A stretch of DNA of 64,000 nt from NCBI RefSeq assembly GCF_024171405.1, contig NZ_JALJZT010000002.1, positions 248,001-312,000 on the forward strand. The letters are read 5' to 3'. Position 1 is the first letter of the stretch; each line of letters begins with the position of its first letter. The notes beneath the pieces are model-generated. The model had not been told where the DNA came from and made no database searches. It worked only from the letters and a program-made list of their open reading frames with translations. The translations under genes and the position numbers were made by a program. Origin of the DNA: Qipengyuania citrea. Its GTDB lineage: Bacteria; Pseudomonadota; Alphaproteobacteria; Sphingomonadales; Sphingomonadaceae. Shown piece after piece: positions 19,409-28,745 of the stretch.

Positions 19409-20964
19409 TGGAATTTCCCATCCTTTCGCTGATGCTCGCCGTGCCGCTAGCCGGCGCAATTGCCTGCCTGTTCCTCGGCGCGCACACTGCGCGCATGGTC
19501 GCACTGGTGGCCACGCTGATCGATCTTGCGCTCGGCGTGCTGCTGTGGCTCAATTACGATATCGGCGGCGCGCAATGGCAGTTCACTGAGCGCGCGGAGA
19601 TCTTCGCGGGCTTCAGCTATGCGCTGGGGATCGACGGGATCGCGCTGATGCTGATCATGCTCAGCGTGTTCCTGATGCCGATCTGCATCCTCGCCAGCTG
19701 GGCTTCGATCAGCAAGCGCGTCGGCGAATACATGAGCGCCTTCCTGTTCATGGAAGTGCTGATGATCGGCGTGTTTGCCGCGCAGGACATGTTCCTTTTC
19801 TACATCTTCTTCGAAGCCGGCCTGATCCCGATGTATCTGATCATCGGCGTATGGGGCGGCGATAACCGTATCTATGCGTCGTATAAGTTCTTCCTCTACA
19901 CGCTGCTCGGCTCGGTGCTGATGCTGATCGCGATGATGTGGATGGTGAACGAAGCGGGCACGACCGACATCCCGACGCTGCTGAACTACGATTTTGCCCC
20001 GCAGGCGCAGACCTGGCTTTGGCTGGCCTTCTTCGCCAGCTTCGCGGTCAAGATGCCGATGTGGCCGGTGCATACCTGGCTGCCCGATGCCCACGTGCAG
20101 GCCCCGACCGCCGGGTCGGTCATTCTAGCCGGCGTGCTGCTCAAGCTGGGCGGCTACGGTTTCATCCGCTTCAGCCTGCCGATGTTCCCCGAAGCGAGCG
20201 CGCAGTTCACCTGGTTCGTCTTCGTGCTGTCGATGATCGCGGTGATATACACCTCGCTCGTAGCGCTGGTGCAGAGCGACATGAAGAAGCTCATCGCCTA
20301 TTCCTCGGTCGCGCATATGGCGATCGTGACCGCGGGCATCTTCGCGTTCAACGCGCAGGGCATCGAAGGCGCGGTGATGGTCATGCTGGGCCACGGGCTG
20401 GTCTCGGGCGCGCTGTTCCTGTGCGTCGGCGTCATCTACGACCGGCTGCACACGCGCGAGATCGCGCGCTATGGCGGCCTCGCCATCAACATGCCGCGCT
20501 ATGCGCTGTTCTTCCTGCTGTTCACGATGGCCTCGATCGGCCTGCCGGGCACCAGCAACTTCGTCGGCGAATTTCTTGCGCTGGCGGGCCTCTACAAGGT
20601 CTCGACGCTGGTCACGCTGGTCTGCACCACCGGGATCATCCTCGGTGCCGCCTACATGCTGTATCTCTACCGCCGCGTCGTCTTCGGGCTTCAGGTCAAT
20701 GAAGATGCCGCGCGCATGCCCGACCTCAACGCCCGCGAATGGGCCATGCTCGCGCCGATCGCAGCCGCCGTGCTGTGGATGGGCGTCTACCCGGAAAGCT
20801 TCCTAGCCCCCATGCGTCAGGATATTGCCGCTCTCGAGGCGCGCGTGGCGCGCGCCGCACCCGATTTCGACGCCGATAACGTCGTCGGTACGCCGCGCGG
20901 GCGCAATGCGAACTATGTCGCGGCGACCCATGGCGAAAGCCATGGTGAGGAGGGAGCGCACTGA
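19408..20964 (+). CDS. nuoM: NADH-quinone oxidoreductase subunit M
   Basis: This antiporter-like membrane subunit (518 residues) has about 14 TM helices, with FIFFEAGLIPMYLIIGVWGG (key Glu), KMPMWPVHTWLPDAHVQAPT (key Lys) and HGLVSGALFLCVG. The start ATG overlaps the nuoL stop by one base, TGATG. A hydrophilic tail of about 50 residues after the last helix (RAAPDFDADNVVGTPRGR, HGESHGEEG) is unremarkable for this order. Confidence 0.96.
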   Translation: MEFPILSLMLAVPLAGAIACLFLGAHTARMVALVATLIDLALGVLLWLNYDIGGAQWQFTERAEIFAGFSYALGIDGIALMLIMLSVFLMPICILASWASISKRVGEYMSAFLFMEVLMIGVFAAQDMFLFYIFFEAGLIPMYLIIGVWGGDNRIYASYKFFLYTLLGSVLMLIAMMWMVNEAGTTDIPTLLNYDFAPQAQTWLWLAFFASFAVKMPMWPVHTWLPDAHVQAPTAGSVILAGVLLKLGGYGFIRFSLPMFPEASAQFTWFVFVLSMIAVIYTSLVALVQSDMKKLIAYSSVAHMAIVTAGIFAFNAQGIEGAVMVMLGHGLVSGALFLCVGVIYDRLHTREIARYGGLAINMPRYALFFLLFTMASIGLPGTSNFVGEFLALAGLYKVSTLVTLVCTTGIILGAAYMLYLYRRVVFGLQVNEDAARMPDLNAREWAMLAPIAAAVLWMGVYPESFLAPMRQDIAALEARVARAAPDFDADNVVGTPRGRNANYVAATHGESHGEEGAH

Positions 20965-22427
20965 TGTCCTACGCCACCTCGCTTTATCTCACCGGCGCCG
21001 AAGTCGGACTGTCGCTCACCGGGCTGGTCATGCTGCTGGTGGCCGCCTGGACCGGAACCCGGTCTGCGCGCATGCTCACGATCGTCACGGTTGCCGCGCT
21101 CATCGGTGCGGCACTCTTCAGCATGAGCCTGTTCGATCGCGCCACCGGTGAAGTCGCCGGCCGCGCCTTCGGCGATCTCTACCGCGCGGATGCCTTCGGC
21201 AGTTTCGCCAAGATCCTGATCTATCTCGCCTCGGCTGCGGTGCTGGTGGTTACCCCGCGCTTCTTCGCGCAGACGGGCAGCTACCGCGCCGAATACCCCG
21301 TGCTGATGATCTTCAACGCGGTCGGGATGGGCATGATGGTGTCCGCCACCGATCTGATGACGCTCTATATCGGTCTCGAGATGTCGAGCCTGTCGAGCTA
21401 CGTGCTGGCCAGCTTCCTGCGTCAGGACGGCCGGTCGAGCGAAGCGGGCCTCAAGTATTTCGTGCTCGGCGCGCTGGCTTCGGGGATCATCCTTTACGGC
21501 GTGAGCCTCGTCTACGGCTTTACCGGTTCGACCAATTACGACGGTATCCGCGCCGCCTTCGAAACCGATTTCTCGACCGGCGCGCTGTTCGGCGTGGTCT
21601 TCGTGCTCGCGGGGCTCGCCTTCAAGGTCAGCGCCGTGCCGTTCCACATGTGGACGCCCGACGTCTATGAAGGCGCGCCCACGCCGGTCACCGCGTTCTT
21701 CGCCACGGCCCCCAAGGTCGCGGCGATGGGCATGCTGGTGCGCATCGCGATGGACCCGTTTGCGGGCGAGGTCGACAGCTGGCGCCAGATCGTGATCTGC
21801 GCCGCGCTCGCCTCGGTCGTGGTCGGCGCGCTTGGCGCGATCGGGCAGCAGAACCTGAAGCGCCTGCTCGCCTATTCCTCGATCAACAATGTCGGCTTCA
21901 TCCTGATCGGCCTGGCCGCTGCCACCCCTGCGGGTGTGGCGAGCGTGCTGACCTATCTCGCGATCTATGTCGCGATGACCGTCGGCAGCTTCACCGCGCT
22001 GCTGATGCTGCGCGATCCCGAAGGGCAGAACCTCGAGACCTTCGCGGACATCGCCGGCCTGTCGACCATGCGCCCGGGATTGGCCTGGTCGCTGCTCGTG
22101 ATGATGTTCAGCCTTGCCGGCATCCCGCCGCTGTTCGGTTTCTGGGGCAAGTTCGTGGTCTTCCAGGCCGCGGTGCAGGCCGATCTGGTCGCGCTGGCCG
22201 CGATCGGGATCGCTGCCAGCGTGATCGGGGCGTTCTACTACCTCAAGTTCATCAAGGTGATGTTCTTCGACGAGCCCACGCGCGCGGTCGAAAGCAAGAG
22301 CCCGCTGAGCCATTGGGTGGTGCTGGGACTGTGCGTGGCGATCCTCTCGCCGCTCGGCTATCTGCTGACCATCCCGCTGGGTGAATGGACCGCCCAGGCC
22401 GCTGCCTCGTTCATCGCGGCTGCGTGA
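20964..22427 (+). CDS. nuoN: NADH-quinone oxidoreductase subunit N
   Basis: This is the antiporter-like subunit proximal to the K/J/A helices, 487 residues and about 14 TM helices. Signatures are LYIGLEMSSLSSYVLASFLR (key Glu), KVSAVPFHMWTPDVYEGAP (key Lys) and NLKRLLAYSSINNVGF. It is the last nuo gene; its TGA overlaps the GTG of birA, so biotin ligase is co-transcribed with complex I. Confidence 0.96.
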   Translation: MSYATSLYLTGAEVGLSLTGLVMLLVAAWTGTRSARMLTIVTVAALIGAALFSMSLFDRATGEVAGRAFGDLYRADAFGSFAKILIYLASAAVLVVTPRFFAQTGSYRAEYPVLMIFNAVGMGMMVSATDLMTLYIGLEMSSLSSYVLASFLRQDGRSSEAGLKYFVLGALASGIILYGVSLVYGFTGSTNYDGIRAAFETDFSTGALFGVVFVLAGLAFKVSAVPFHMWTPDVYEGAPTPVTAFFATAPKVAAMGMLVRIAMDPFAGEVDSWRQIVICAALASVVVGALGAIGQQNLKRLLAYSSINNVGFILIGLAAATPAGVASVLTYLAIYVAMTVGSFTALLMLRDPEGQNLETFADIAGLSTMRPGLAWSLLVMMFSLAGIPPLFGFWGKFVVFQAAVQADLVALAAIGIAASVIGAFYYLKFIKVMFFDEPTRAVESKSPLSHWVVLGLCVAILSPLGYLLTIPLGEWTAQAAASFIAAA

Positions 22428-23146
22428 TCCGTTTCGTCGCCGAAACCGGCTCGACCAATTCGGACCTCGCTGCGCAACTGCGCGCCGGCGAGGCTGTGCC
22501 CGAGGGCCACTGGCTGGTCGCCGACCGGCAGTTCGCCGGGCGCGGGCGGCAGGCGCGTAACTGGTTCGACAGCACCGGCAATTTCATGGGATCGACGCTG
22601 GTGCGCATTTCATCGCGCGATCCGAGCCCGGCCACGCTTGCGCTCGTCGCAGCCGTGGCGGCCTACGAGGCGGTGGCCGCGCTGCTGGCGGAGCCTGCGA
22701 AGCTGCGGCTCAAATGGCCCAACGACCTGATGCTCGATGGCGCCAAATTGTCGGGCATCCTGCTCGAGCGCGAAGGCGATGCAATCATCGTCGGCATGGG
22801 CGTGAACCTGGCGGCGGCTCCCGATCTGCCCGATCGCAAGACCGCTTCGCTGGCCGATTACGGACCCGCTCCCGATCGCGATATGTTTGCCCATTCGCTG
22901 GCAGCCGCTTTCGCGCGCGAGCTCGACCGGTGGCGGACCTATGGCCTCGAACCGCTTGCGCGGCGCTGGGAAAGCGTCGCCCATCCGCTCGGTACGCCGC
23001 TGGTGGTGCAGCCTCCGGGCGAGGAGCGGATCGGAGGCGCGTTCGGCGGGCTTACACCCGACGGGGCCCTCTCACTGCGCTTGGCGGATGGTTCGACCCG
23101 TGTCATCCATGCAGGTGACGTTATGCTCCAGAACGAGGAAAGTTGA
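22424..23146 (+). CDS. birA: Biotin--[acetyl-CoA-carboxylase] ligase
   Basis: This 240-residue protein makes biotinyl-AMP and transfers biotin to the carboxylase carrier protein. Catalytic motifs are TGSTNSDL, the glycine/arginine loop FAGRGRQARNW, KWPNDLML and KLSGILLE. There is no N-terminal DNA-binding domain, so unlike E. coli BirA it should not be a repressor. I chose GTG 22424 because it overlaps the nuoN stop (GTGA) and starts right at the conserved first strand (IRFVAETGST); an ATG 39 nt upstream lies inside nuoN. Confidence 0.92.
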   Translation: MIRFVAETGSTNSDLAAQLRAGEAVPEGHWLVADRQFAGRGRQARNWFDSTGNFMGSTLVRISSRDPSPATLALVAAVAAYEAVAALLAEPAKLRLKWPNDLMLDGAKLSGILLEREGDAIIVGMGVNLAAAPDLPDRKTASLADYGPAPDRDMFAHSLAAAFARELDRWRTYGLEPLARRWESVAHPLGTPLVVQPPGEERIGGAFGGLTPDGALSLRLADGSTRVIHAGDVMLQNEES

Positions 23147-23149
23147 GCC

Positions 23150-23923
23150 ATGCTGCTCGCCGCCGATGTCGGAAACACCAATGTGGTCTTCGCCCTGATC
23201 GATGGACGCGAGATCAAGGCCCGCTGGCGGATCGCCTCGGACCCGCGCCGGACCGGCGATGAATACGCGGTCTGGCTGCTGCAACTGGCCGAGTTCCAGG
23301 GGTTCAGCAGCGGCGATATCGACCAGGTTATCATCGGTTCGGTCGTGCCGCGCGCGGTTCACAACCTCACCGTCCTGTCCGAAAAGTACCTCGGCATCAC
23401 GCCGCTGATCGCGGGGCAGGGCGCGGCCGACTGGGGATTCGAGCTCGACATCGAACAGCCCAGTTCGCTCGGCGCCGACCGCGCGCTCAACACGATCGCC
23501 GCGCACCGGAAGTATGACGGCGACCTGATCGTCATCGATTTCGGCACCGCCACCACGTTCGACGCGGTGGATTTTACCGGCGCCTACAAGGGCGGGATCA
23601 TCGCGCCCGGGATCAATCTGTCGCTCGACGCGCTGGTCGGAAACACCGCCAAGCTGCCGCGCATTGCGATCGAGAAACCGGCCATCGACAGCGTCATCGG
23701 GCGCAATACCGAAGACCAAATGCTGATCGGCGTGTTCTGGGGCTATGTCGGGCTTATCGAAGGCCTGATTGCCCGGATGAAGAAGGAAATCGGGCGGCCC
23801 GTCAAAGTGGTCGCCACCGGCGGACTGGCGATCCTGTTCGACGAACATACCGAGCTGTTCGATGCGGTCGATTCCGACCTGACCCTCGACGGACTCGCCA
23901 TACTTGCGGAGCGTGCAGCGTGA
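23150..23923 (+). CDS. coaX: Type III pantothenate kinase
   Basis: This 257-residue enzyme phosphorylates pantothenate, the first step of CoA synthesis, and needs a monovalent cation. ASKHA-fold motifs are visible: [13 protein letters not shown] (phosphate 1), [18 protein letters not shown] (catalytic Asp region) and [15 protein letters not shown]. It sits 3 nt after birA and overlaps rnj by GTGA. The birA-coaX-rnj order after nuoN is common in alphaproteobacteria. Confidence 0.95.
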   Translation: MLLAADVGNTNVVFALIDGREIKARWRIASDPRRTGDEYAVWLLQLAEFQGFSSGDIDQVIIGSVVPRAVHNLTVLSEKYLGITPLIAGQGAADWGFELDIEQPSSLGADRALNTIAAHRKYDGDLIVIDFGTATTFDAVDFTGAYKGGIIAPGINLSLDALVGNTAKLPRIAIEKPAIDSVIGRNTEDQMLIGVFWGYVGLIEGLIARMKKEIGRPVKVVATGGLAILFDEHTELFDAVDSDLTLDGLAILAERAA

Positions 23924-25569
23924 AGAAGGATTTCACTCCCGAAGACGAACTGCTGTTCCTCGCGCTTGGCGGCTCGGGCGAAATCGGCATGAACGTCAAC
24001 CTCTACGGTTGCCAGGGCCGGTGGCTGATGGTCGATCTGGGCATGACCTTTTCGGGGGACCAGTATCCGGGGGTCGACCTGGTCTTCGCCGATCTGGAAT
24101 TCATCGAAGAACGCAGCAAGCAACTCGACGCGATCGTGCTGACCCATGCGCATGAGGATCATATCGGCGCCGTGCCTTACTTCGCGGCCGATCTGGGCGT
24201 GCCGATCTATGCCACGCCGTTCACTGCCGACCTTGTCCGCCGCAAACTGTCCGAAGCGGGACTGGTCGACGAGGTCGAACTGCATGTAATCCCGGACGAC
24301 CACGGCAGCTTCGAAGTCGGCCCGTTCGAAATCACCTATCTTCCGCTTGCGCATTCGATCGCCGAGGGAAATGCGCTGCTGATCGACACGCCGCACGGGC
24401 GCATTTTCCACACCGGCGACTGGAAGCTCGACGAAGACCCGATCATCGGCGAGCCGACGACCGAGGCAGAGCTGACCGAGATCGGCGACGAGGGCGTGCT
24501 CGCGCTGGTCTGCGACAGCACCAATGTTTTCAATCCCGCGCCCAGCGGATCCGAAGGCGCGGTCCACAAGGGGCTGCTCGAAGAAGTCCAGCGGCATGCG
24601 GGCAAGCGCGTGCTGGTGACGACCTTCGCCAGCAATGTCGCGCGGTTGCAGACGCTGGGCGATGTCGCACGCGAAACCGGGCGTCAGGTGTGCGTTGCAG
24701 GGCGTTCGCTCGACCGCATCATCGAGGTGGCGCAGGACAATGGCTATCTCGAGGATTTCCCCGAGACCGTCGATTTCGATACCGCCATGGGACTGCCGCG
24801 GGGCGAGATACTCATCCTCGCCACCGGCGGGCAGGGGGAACCCCGCGCCGCGCTGGCGCGGGTGGCGGACGAGAACCACCCGATCGAACTGGTCAGCGGC
24901 GATGTCGTGCTGTTTTCGAGCCGGCAGATCCCGGGCAATGAACTGTCCATCGGGATCGTGCAGAACAAGCTCGCGGCGCGCGGCATCACCATGGTCACCG
25001 ACCGGCAGAGCATGATCCACGTCTCGGGCCATCCCGGGCGTCCCGAACTCGAAGCGCTTTATGGCTGGCTGCGGCCCGAAATCCTCGTCCCCGTCCATGG
25101 CGAGATGCGCCACATGCAGGAACAGGGCCGCGTCGGGGAGGCCAGCGGCATCCCCGAACGGGTCGTGCAGCAGAATGGCGACCTTGTCCGCCTCGCGCCC
25201 GGCGCACCGGGCAAGATTGCCGAGGTCAAGGCGGGGCGGCTCGTCCTCGACGGCGACATCATCGTGCCTGCCAATGGCGAGGCGATTGCCATGCGCCGCC
25301 GGATCATGCGCGAAGGCGTGGTGATCGTGGCGCTCGACGGCGATCTCAACCCCCGTATCGACAGTCTCGGACTGCCGCTCGACGAGGATTACGAGAGCTT
25401 CGTCGCCGAGGCGGTCAGCGATATCCGCACGGCCATCGGCAAGCTGCGCGGCGCCGATCGGCGCAATGAGGGCAGCGTGCACGAAGCGGCGCGTCTGGCT
25501 GCACGGCGCGCGGCGCAGCGCTGGTCGGGCAAGCGCCCGCAGGTTCGCGTGATCGTGCCCAATTTGTAG
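23920..25569 (+). CDS. rnj: Ribonuclease J
   Basis: This 549-residue metallo-beta-lactamase/beta-CASP ribonuclease acts in RNA maturation and decay with endo- and 5'-exonuclease activity. The metal site is [10 protein letters not shown] (HxHxDH) with HTGDWKLD; the beta-CASP domain includes [14 protein letters not shown] and the SGHPGRPEL and PVHGEMRHM motifs. The GTG start overlaps the coaX stop. Length is normal for the alphaproteobacterial type. Confidence 0.95.
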   Translation: MKKDFTPEDELLFLALGGSGEIGMNVNLYGCQGRWLMVDLGMTFSGDQYPGVDLVFADLEFIEERSKQLDAIVLTHAHEDHIGAVPYFAADLGVPIYATPFTADLVRRKLSEAGLVDEVELHVIPDDHGSFEVGPFEITYLPLAHSIAEGNALLIDTPHGRIFHTGDWKLDEDPIIGEPTTEAELTEIGDEGVLALVCDSTNVFNPAPSGSEGAVHKGLLEEVQRHAGKRVLVTTFASNVARLQTLGDVARETGRQVCVAGRSLDRIIEVAQDNGYLEDFPETVDFDTAMGLPRGEILILATGGQGEPRAALARVADENHPIELVSGDVVLFSSRQIPGNELSIGIVQNKLAARGITMVTDRQSMIHVSGHPGRPELEALYGWLRPEILVPVHGEMRHMQEQGRVGEASGIPERVVQQNGDLVRLAPGAPGKIAEVKAGRLVLDGDIIVPANGEAIAMRRRIMREGVVIVALDGDLNPRIDSLGLPLDEDYESFVAEAVSDIRTAIGKLRGADRRNEGSVHEAARLAARRAAQRWSGKRPQVRVIVPNL

Positions 25570-25580
25570 GAGACCGGTCG

Positions 25581-25853
25581 ATGCAATGGACCAGCATAGT
25601 CGCGATCTATTTCCTGTTCTTCGTCTTCAGCGCCTTCGTGCTGCTGCCCTTCGGCGTGCGCACACATGACGAGGCGGGGGTGGCGAAGATCCCCGGCCAG
25701 GCCGACAGCGCTCCGGTCGAATTTCGCGGGTGGCGGCTCCTGGGACGCGCAGCGATCTTAGCGGCCGTGGTCACTGCCGCCTATGTGCTCAACTACATCA
25801 ATGGCTGGATCACAATCGACGACCTTGCCGTCTGGGGGCCATCCTTCGAGTGA
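25581..25853 (+). CDS. DUF1467 family membrane protein
   Basis: This 90-residue protein has two TM helices (about 5-25 and 54-75) separated by the conserved PFGVRTHDEAG block, which identifies DUF1467. Function is unknown. It ends the nuo-birA-coaX-rnj run, 11 nt after rnj with an agga-gacc ribosome site, and its stop directly abuts the stop of the convergent long coiled-coil gene, leaving no room for a terminator. Confidence 0.88.
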   Translation: MQWTSIVAIYFLFFVFSAFVLLPFGVRTHDEAGVAKIPGQADSAPVEFRGWRLLGRAAILAAVVTAAYVLNYINGWITIDDLAVWGPSFE

Positions 25854-28511
25854 TTACTGCCGCAGGCGTTCGAGCGCCTGTGCGAGCACCACGTAGAGCT
25901 TGCCCATATCGCTGCTGAGCAGCGTAACGCTGACCGCATTGCCGTCGCGGGTCGACAGCATGGTCCGCAACATAGCCTCGAAATCGTGGATGTAGCGGCT
26001 GACATGCTCGCGGAAATCGTGGTCGGCGTCGTAGAGTTCGGCGATTTCGCGCGCTTCGGTATTGTCAAGCAGCCGCACCGCGCGCCGGGTGAAGATACCC
26101 CGGTCGCCGCGCAGATAGCTGGCCCAGGCGGTATCGGTGACCTCGGTCGACAGCACCTTGGCGATGTCGATGGCGTTCGAATTGAGGCTTTCGGTGATCA
26201 GCGCGACCCGGCGGGAGAAATCGTTGTCGACGTCCTCGGTCGCGCGCTCGCGCGCATGCGAGATGCGGTTTTCCAGATTGCCGGTCAGCTCGTTGACCTT
26301 GGCCAGCTGGTCGCGCAGCTGGCGCATGACTTCGCGGCCAGCCTCGGCCGAGCGTTCGGTAGCCAGATCGAGCGAGCTGATCGCTTCCACGGTGTGCTCG
26401 CGTAGCGCCTCGTCGATGGCCTGGGCGCTTTGTTCGCCCACCTTGCTGGCGATATGCGCGATCCGTTCGGCCTGTTCGGTCTCGATTGCGGCGAGGGCCT
26501 CGCGCGCACTTGTTTCCAGCGCACCGATCGCGACGCGCAATTCGCCCTGTGCGCGGGCCGAGATGGCAGCGCTTTCCTCGCCCAGTTCGGCGAGACTTCT
26601 GCGCAGGCGCTCGATCCCTTCGACCTGCGAGGCGGAAGTGTCGCCGAACCGCGTATTAAAGTCGTCGACCCCGGCCATCGCCTCGCGGCTGCGCAGGTCG
26701 GCGGTGTCCATGCTCGCGGTGAGCGCTTCGCCCGCCGATTTGGCCTGGTCGAGCAGGTTCTTGACCTCTTCGGCCCGGCGTTCGATTTCGGCAAGGCGCG
26801 CCTCGCTCGCTTCCATCGCCACGGGCAAATCGTCACGGCTGTGCTTGGCGCTCGCCTGGATAAGCTCGAGCAGGCGGACGCTGGCATCGGTCAGGTCGGA
26901 GACCGCGCCATCGGTGTCGTCGAGCGCACCGCGGCTTTCGTCGAGCTTGGCGGTGAGCGCCGCGATGCCGGCGGTAAGCTCCACGCGCGCCTCGCGCCCC
27001 TGTGCCGATATGGCCTGGAACATCGGGCCGAGCGCGGCGATCCGTTCGCCCAGCTCGTCACCTTCGGCGGCCATCAGCGCGAGCTGTTCGGCCTGCGCCG
27101 CGCGGCGTTCTGCGATCGCTTCGTCGAGCACAGCAAGACGCTCGGTCAGCTGCGCATGCGCGGCTTCCTCCGCCTGTGACAATTCGGACTGCCGGCGGCC
27201 GGTCTCTTCGGCGAACAGGCGATTGCGCTCGATCAGGCGGGCATCGACCGTCTCGGCCTGCCCGAACAGATCGGTCAGCCGCGAATTGGCGGCGTCCAGC
27301 GCGGCATCGTCGATCCGTGTGACTTCGCCGATCGCTTCGCGCAGCCGTTCCTGCATCTCCTCGATCTGGTTGCGCCACGCGGTCAGGGCATGCGCTTCGC
27401 CGTCGCGGATCGCGGTGGCGGCTTCGGCGGTTTCCCGGCGCATGGTGTCGAGACGGTCGCGCAGGCTGTCCATCGCCGCGTCGCGTTCTCTCGCGGTGAC
27501 GGCATCGGCCTCGGCCATCTCGTCGCGCAGTGTTTCGAAGCGCGCACGGATCGAGGCCAGCGCGGCGACCTCGCGACTGTCGAGTTCGCCGCGGAAGCTT
27601 TCGCTATTGTCGCGCAGTTCGGCAAAGCGCTGCGCGGTGATCGTGCCGAGTTGGTCGGCCTGCGCGGAAAAGGCCTCGAGCGCTTCGTCGATCCGCTTGC
27701 GCAGCGATCCGACCTGGCGTTCGCTCGCCGAACCGAATTCGTTGAGCCGTTCGAAGCCCTGGACCAGTTCATCGAGCTGGCTCTGCGCTTCGCGCCCGGC
27801 GCCGCCGATCTGGTTCGAAACATCCTTGGCGGAATTGGCGATAACCGGCAGGTTGTCGCGCAGTTTATCCATGTTTTCCAGCGCAGTAACGCTGACACGG
27901 GCGATCGCGTCGACCTGTTCGCCATTCTCGCCGACCAGCGCCTGCAGGCGTTCGGCATGTTCGGACAAACGCTCGGTCGCGGTGCGTCCGAGATAGTCGA
28001 GTTCCTTGGTCTGGGTCGCGAGGAATTCGCGCGCCAGGCTCAACTCGCGGTTGACGGTGACGAGGCGCGTTTCGAGTTCGGCGGATTGCGCCGACAGCGT
28101 CTGCGCGACATCGGAAAAACGCCGCGCCTCGCGGGTGGAATTGCGCAAGGCAAGCAGCCAGAGCGAGACGATAAGCAGCACCGGGACTGCCCACTGCGTA
28201 ACGAGGCCGGTCCAGGCGGCCGGGGCAGGGGCGGCGATAATTTCGGCCTGATGGGCCCAGCCAAAGAAACCGGTCCAGCCAAGGATCGCGAGAATGGCAA
28301 GCGCCGGGACCACCCATGCAAAACTGCGCACCGGTTCGGGCTCCGCATACCATTCTTCTTCGAAGACCTCTTCAGTCTCGTTCGAAATTGGTTGGGCAAC
28401 CCCCTCGGAACCTTCGGTTTCCGTGGCGGTGTCATCGGTCGTCTGGTCGACGGCCTGGATCAGCGAGCGCTTTCTCATCGCATGAAATCTACCACCAAAG
28501 GTGTTGGCCAT
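25854..28511 (-). CDS. Two-TM long coiled-coil membrane protein (TipN-like architecture)
   Basis: This is an 885-residue protein. A charged N-terminus (acidic EEVFEEEWYAEPEP) precedes two TM helices (about 64-86 and 99-122), then ~750 residues of Glu/Ala/Arg/Leu-rich helix with heptad character (for example ERLSEHAERLQALVGENGEQ) and a compact C-terminal region (LLDNTEAREIAELYDADHDFREHVSRY). Size and layout match the polarity factor TipN of Caulobacter (about 880 residues, two N-terminal TMs, long coiled coil); homology was not tested. An in-frame ATG at 28478 is an alternative start; a CtrA-like site overlaps the upstream ATG, which would favour it. Confidence 0.8.
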   Translation of the reverse strand: MANTFGGRFHAMRKRSLIQAVDQTTDDTATETEGSEGVAQPISNETEEVFEEEWYAEPEPVRSFAWVVPALAILAILGWTGFFGWAHQAEIIAAPAPAAWTGLVTQWAVPVLLIVSLWLLALRNSTREARRFSDVAQTLSAQSAELETRLVTVNRELSLAREFLATQTKELDYLGRTATERLSEHAERLQALVGENGEQVDAIARVSVTALENMDKLRDNLPVIANSAKDVSNQIGGAGREAQSQLDELVQGFERLNEFGSASERQVGSLRKRIDEALEAFSAQADQLGTITAQRFAELRDNSESFRGELDSREVAALASIRARFETLRDEMAEADAVTARERDAAMDSLRDRLDTMRRETAEAATAIRDGEAHALTAWRNQIEEMQERLREAIGEVTRIDDAALDAANSRLTDLFGQAETVDARLIERNRLFAEETGRRQSELSQAEEAAHAQLTERLAVLDEAIAERRAAQAEQLALMAAEGDELGERIAALGPMFQAISAQGREARVELTAGIAALTAKLDESRGALDDTDGAVSDLTDASVRLLELIQASAKHSRDDLPVAMEASEARLAEIERRAEEVKNLLDQAKSAGEALTASMDTADLRSREAMAGVDDFNTRFGDTSASQVEGIERLRRSLAELGEESAAISARAQGELRVAIGALETSAREALAAIETEQAERIAHIASKVGEQSAQAIDEALREHTVEAISSLDLATERSAEAGREVMRQLRDQLAKVNELTGNLENRISHARERATEDVDNDFSRRVALITESLNSNAIDIAKVLSTEVTDTAWASYLRGDRGIFTRRAVRLLDNTEAREIAELYDADHDFREHVSRYIHDFEAMLRTMLSTRDGNAVSVTLLSSDMGKLYVVLAQALERLRQ

Positions 28512-28525
28512 AAACCAAAATTAAC
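28510..28525 (+). promoter_or_regulatory. CtrA-like site at the coiled-coil gene start
   Basis: The sequence ataa-N7-ttaac matches the CtrA consensus ttaa-N7-ttaac at 8 of 9 defined bases. It overlaps the first ATG of the coiled-coil gene and lies in the 234-bp divergent gap. A 6-bp hairpin, aggggc-tgtc-gcccct (28690-28705), is the only other structure I see in that gap. Confidence 0.4.
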
Positions 28526-28745
28526 CACAACGGCGCGCGTCTGTGGCCATTGCGTATCACCTCGGACCTTTCCATGCGGCATCGGCGAGGCGTTCGCGCG
28601 GGGAGGGGCCGGTTCGGGCGGCCCGACCTGATCCATACATGCAGCGTCATTCGCGCCTGAGGGAAACCGGCATGAGCGACTTGGCGAGGAGGGGCTGTCG
28701 CCCCTAGAAGCAGGTTCGTTCCACCAGTCGCAACGGGAGTTTAGC

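Noticed and set aside
16922..19504. An 860-codon minus-strand open frame covering nuoJ-nuoL
   Set aside because: It is antisense to clearly recognised subunits; its composition (His/Asp/Gln-rich, no domain) is that of a shadow frame in G+C-rich DNA.
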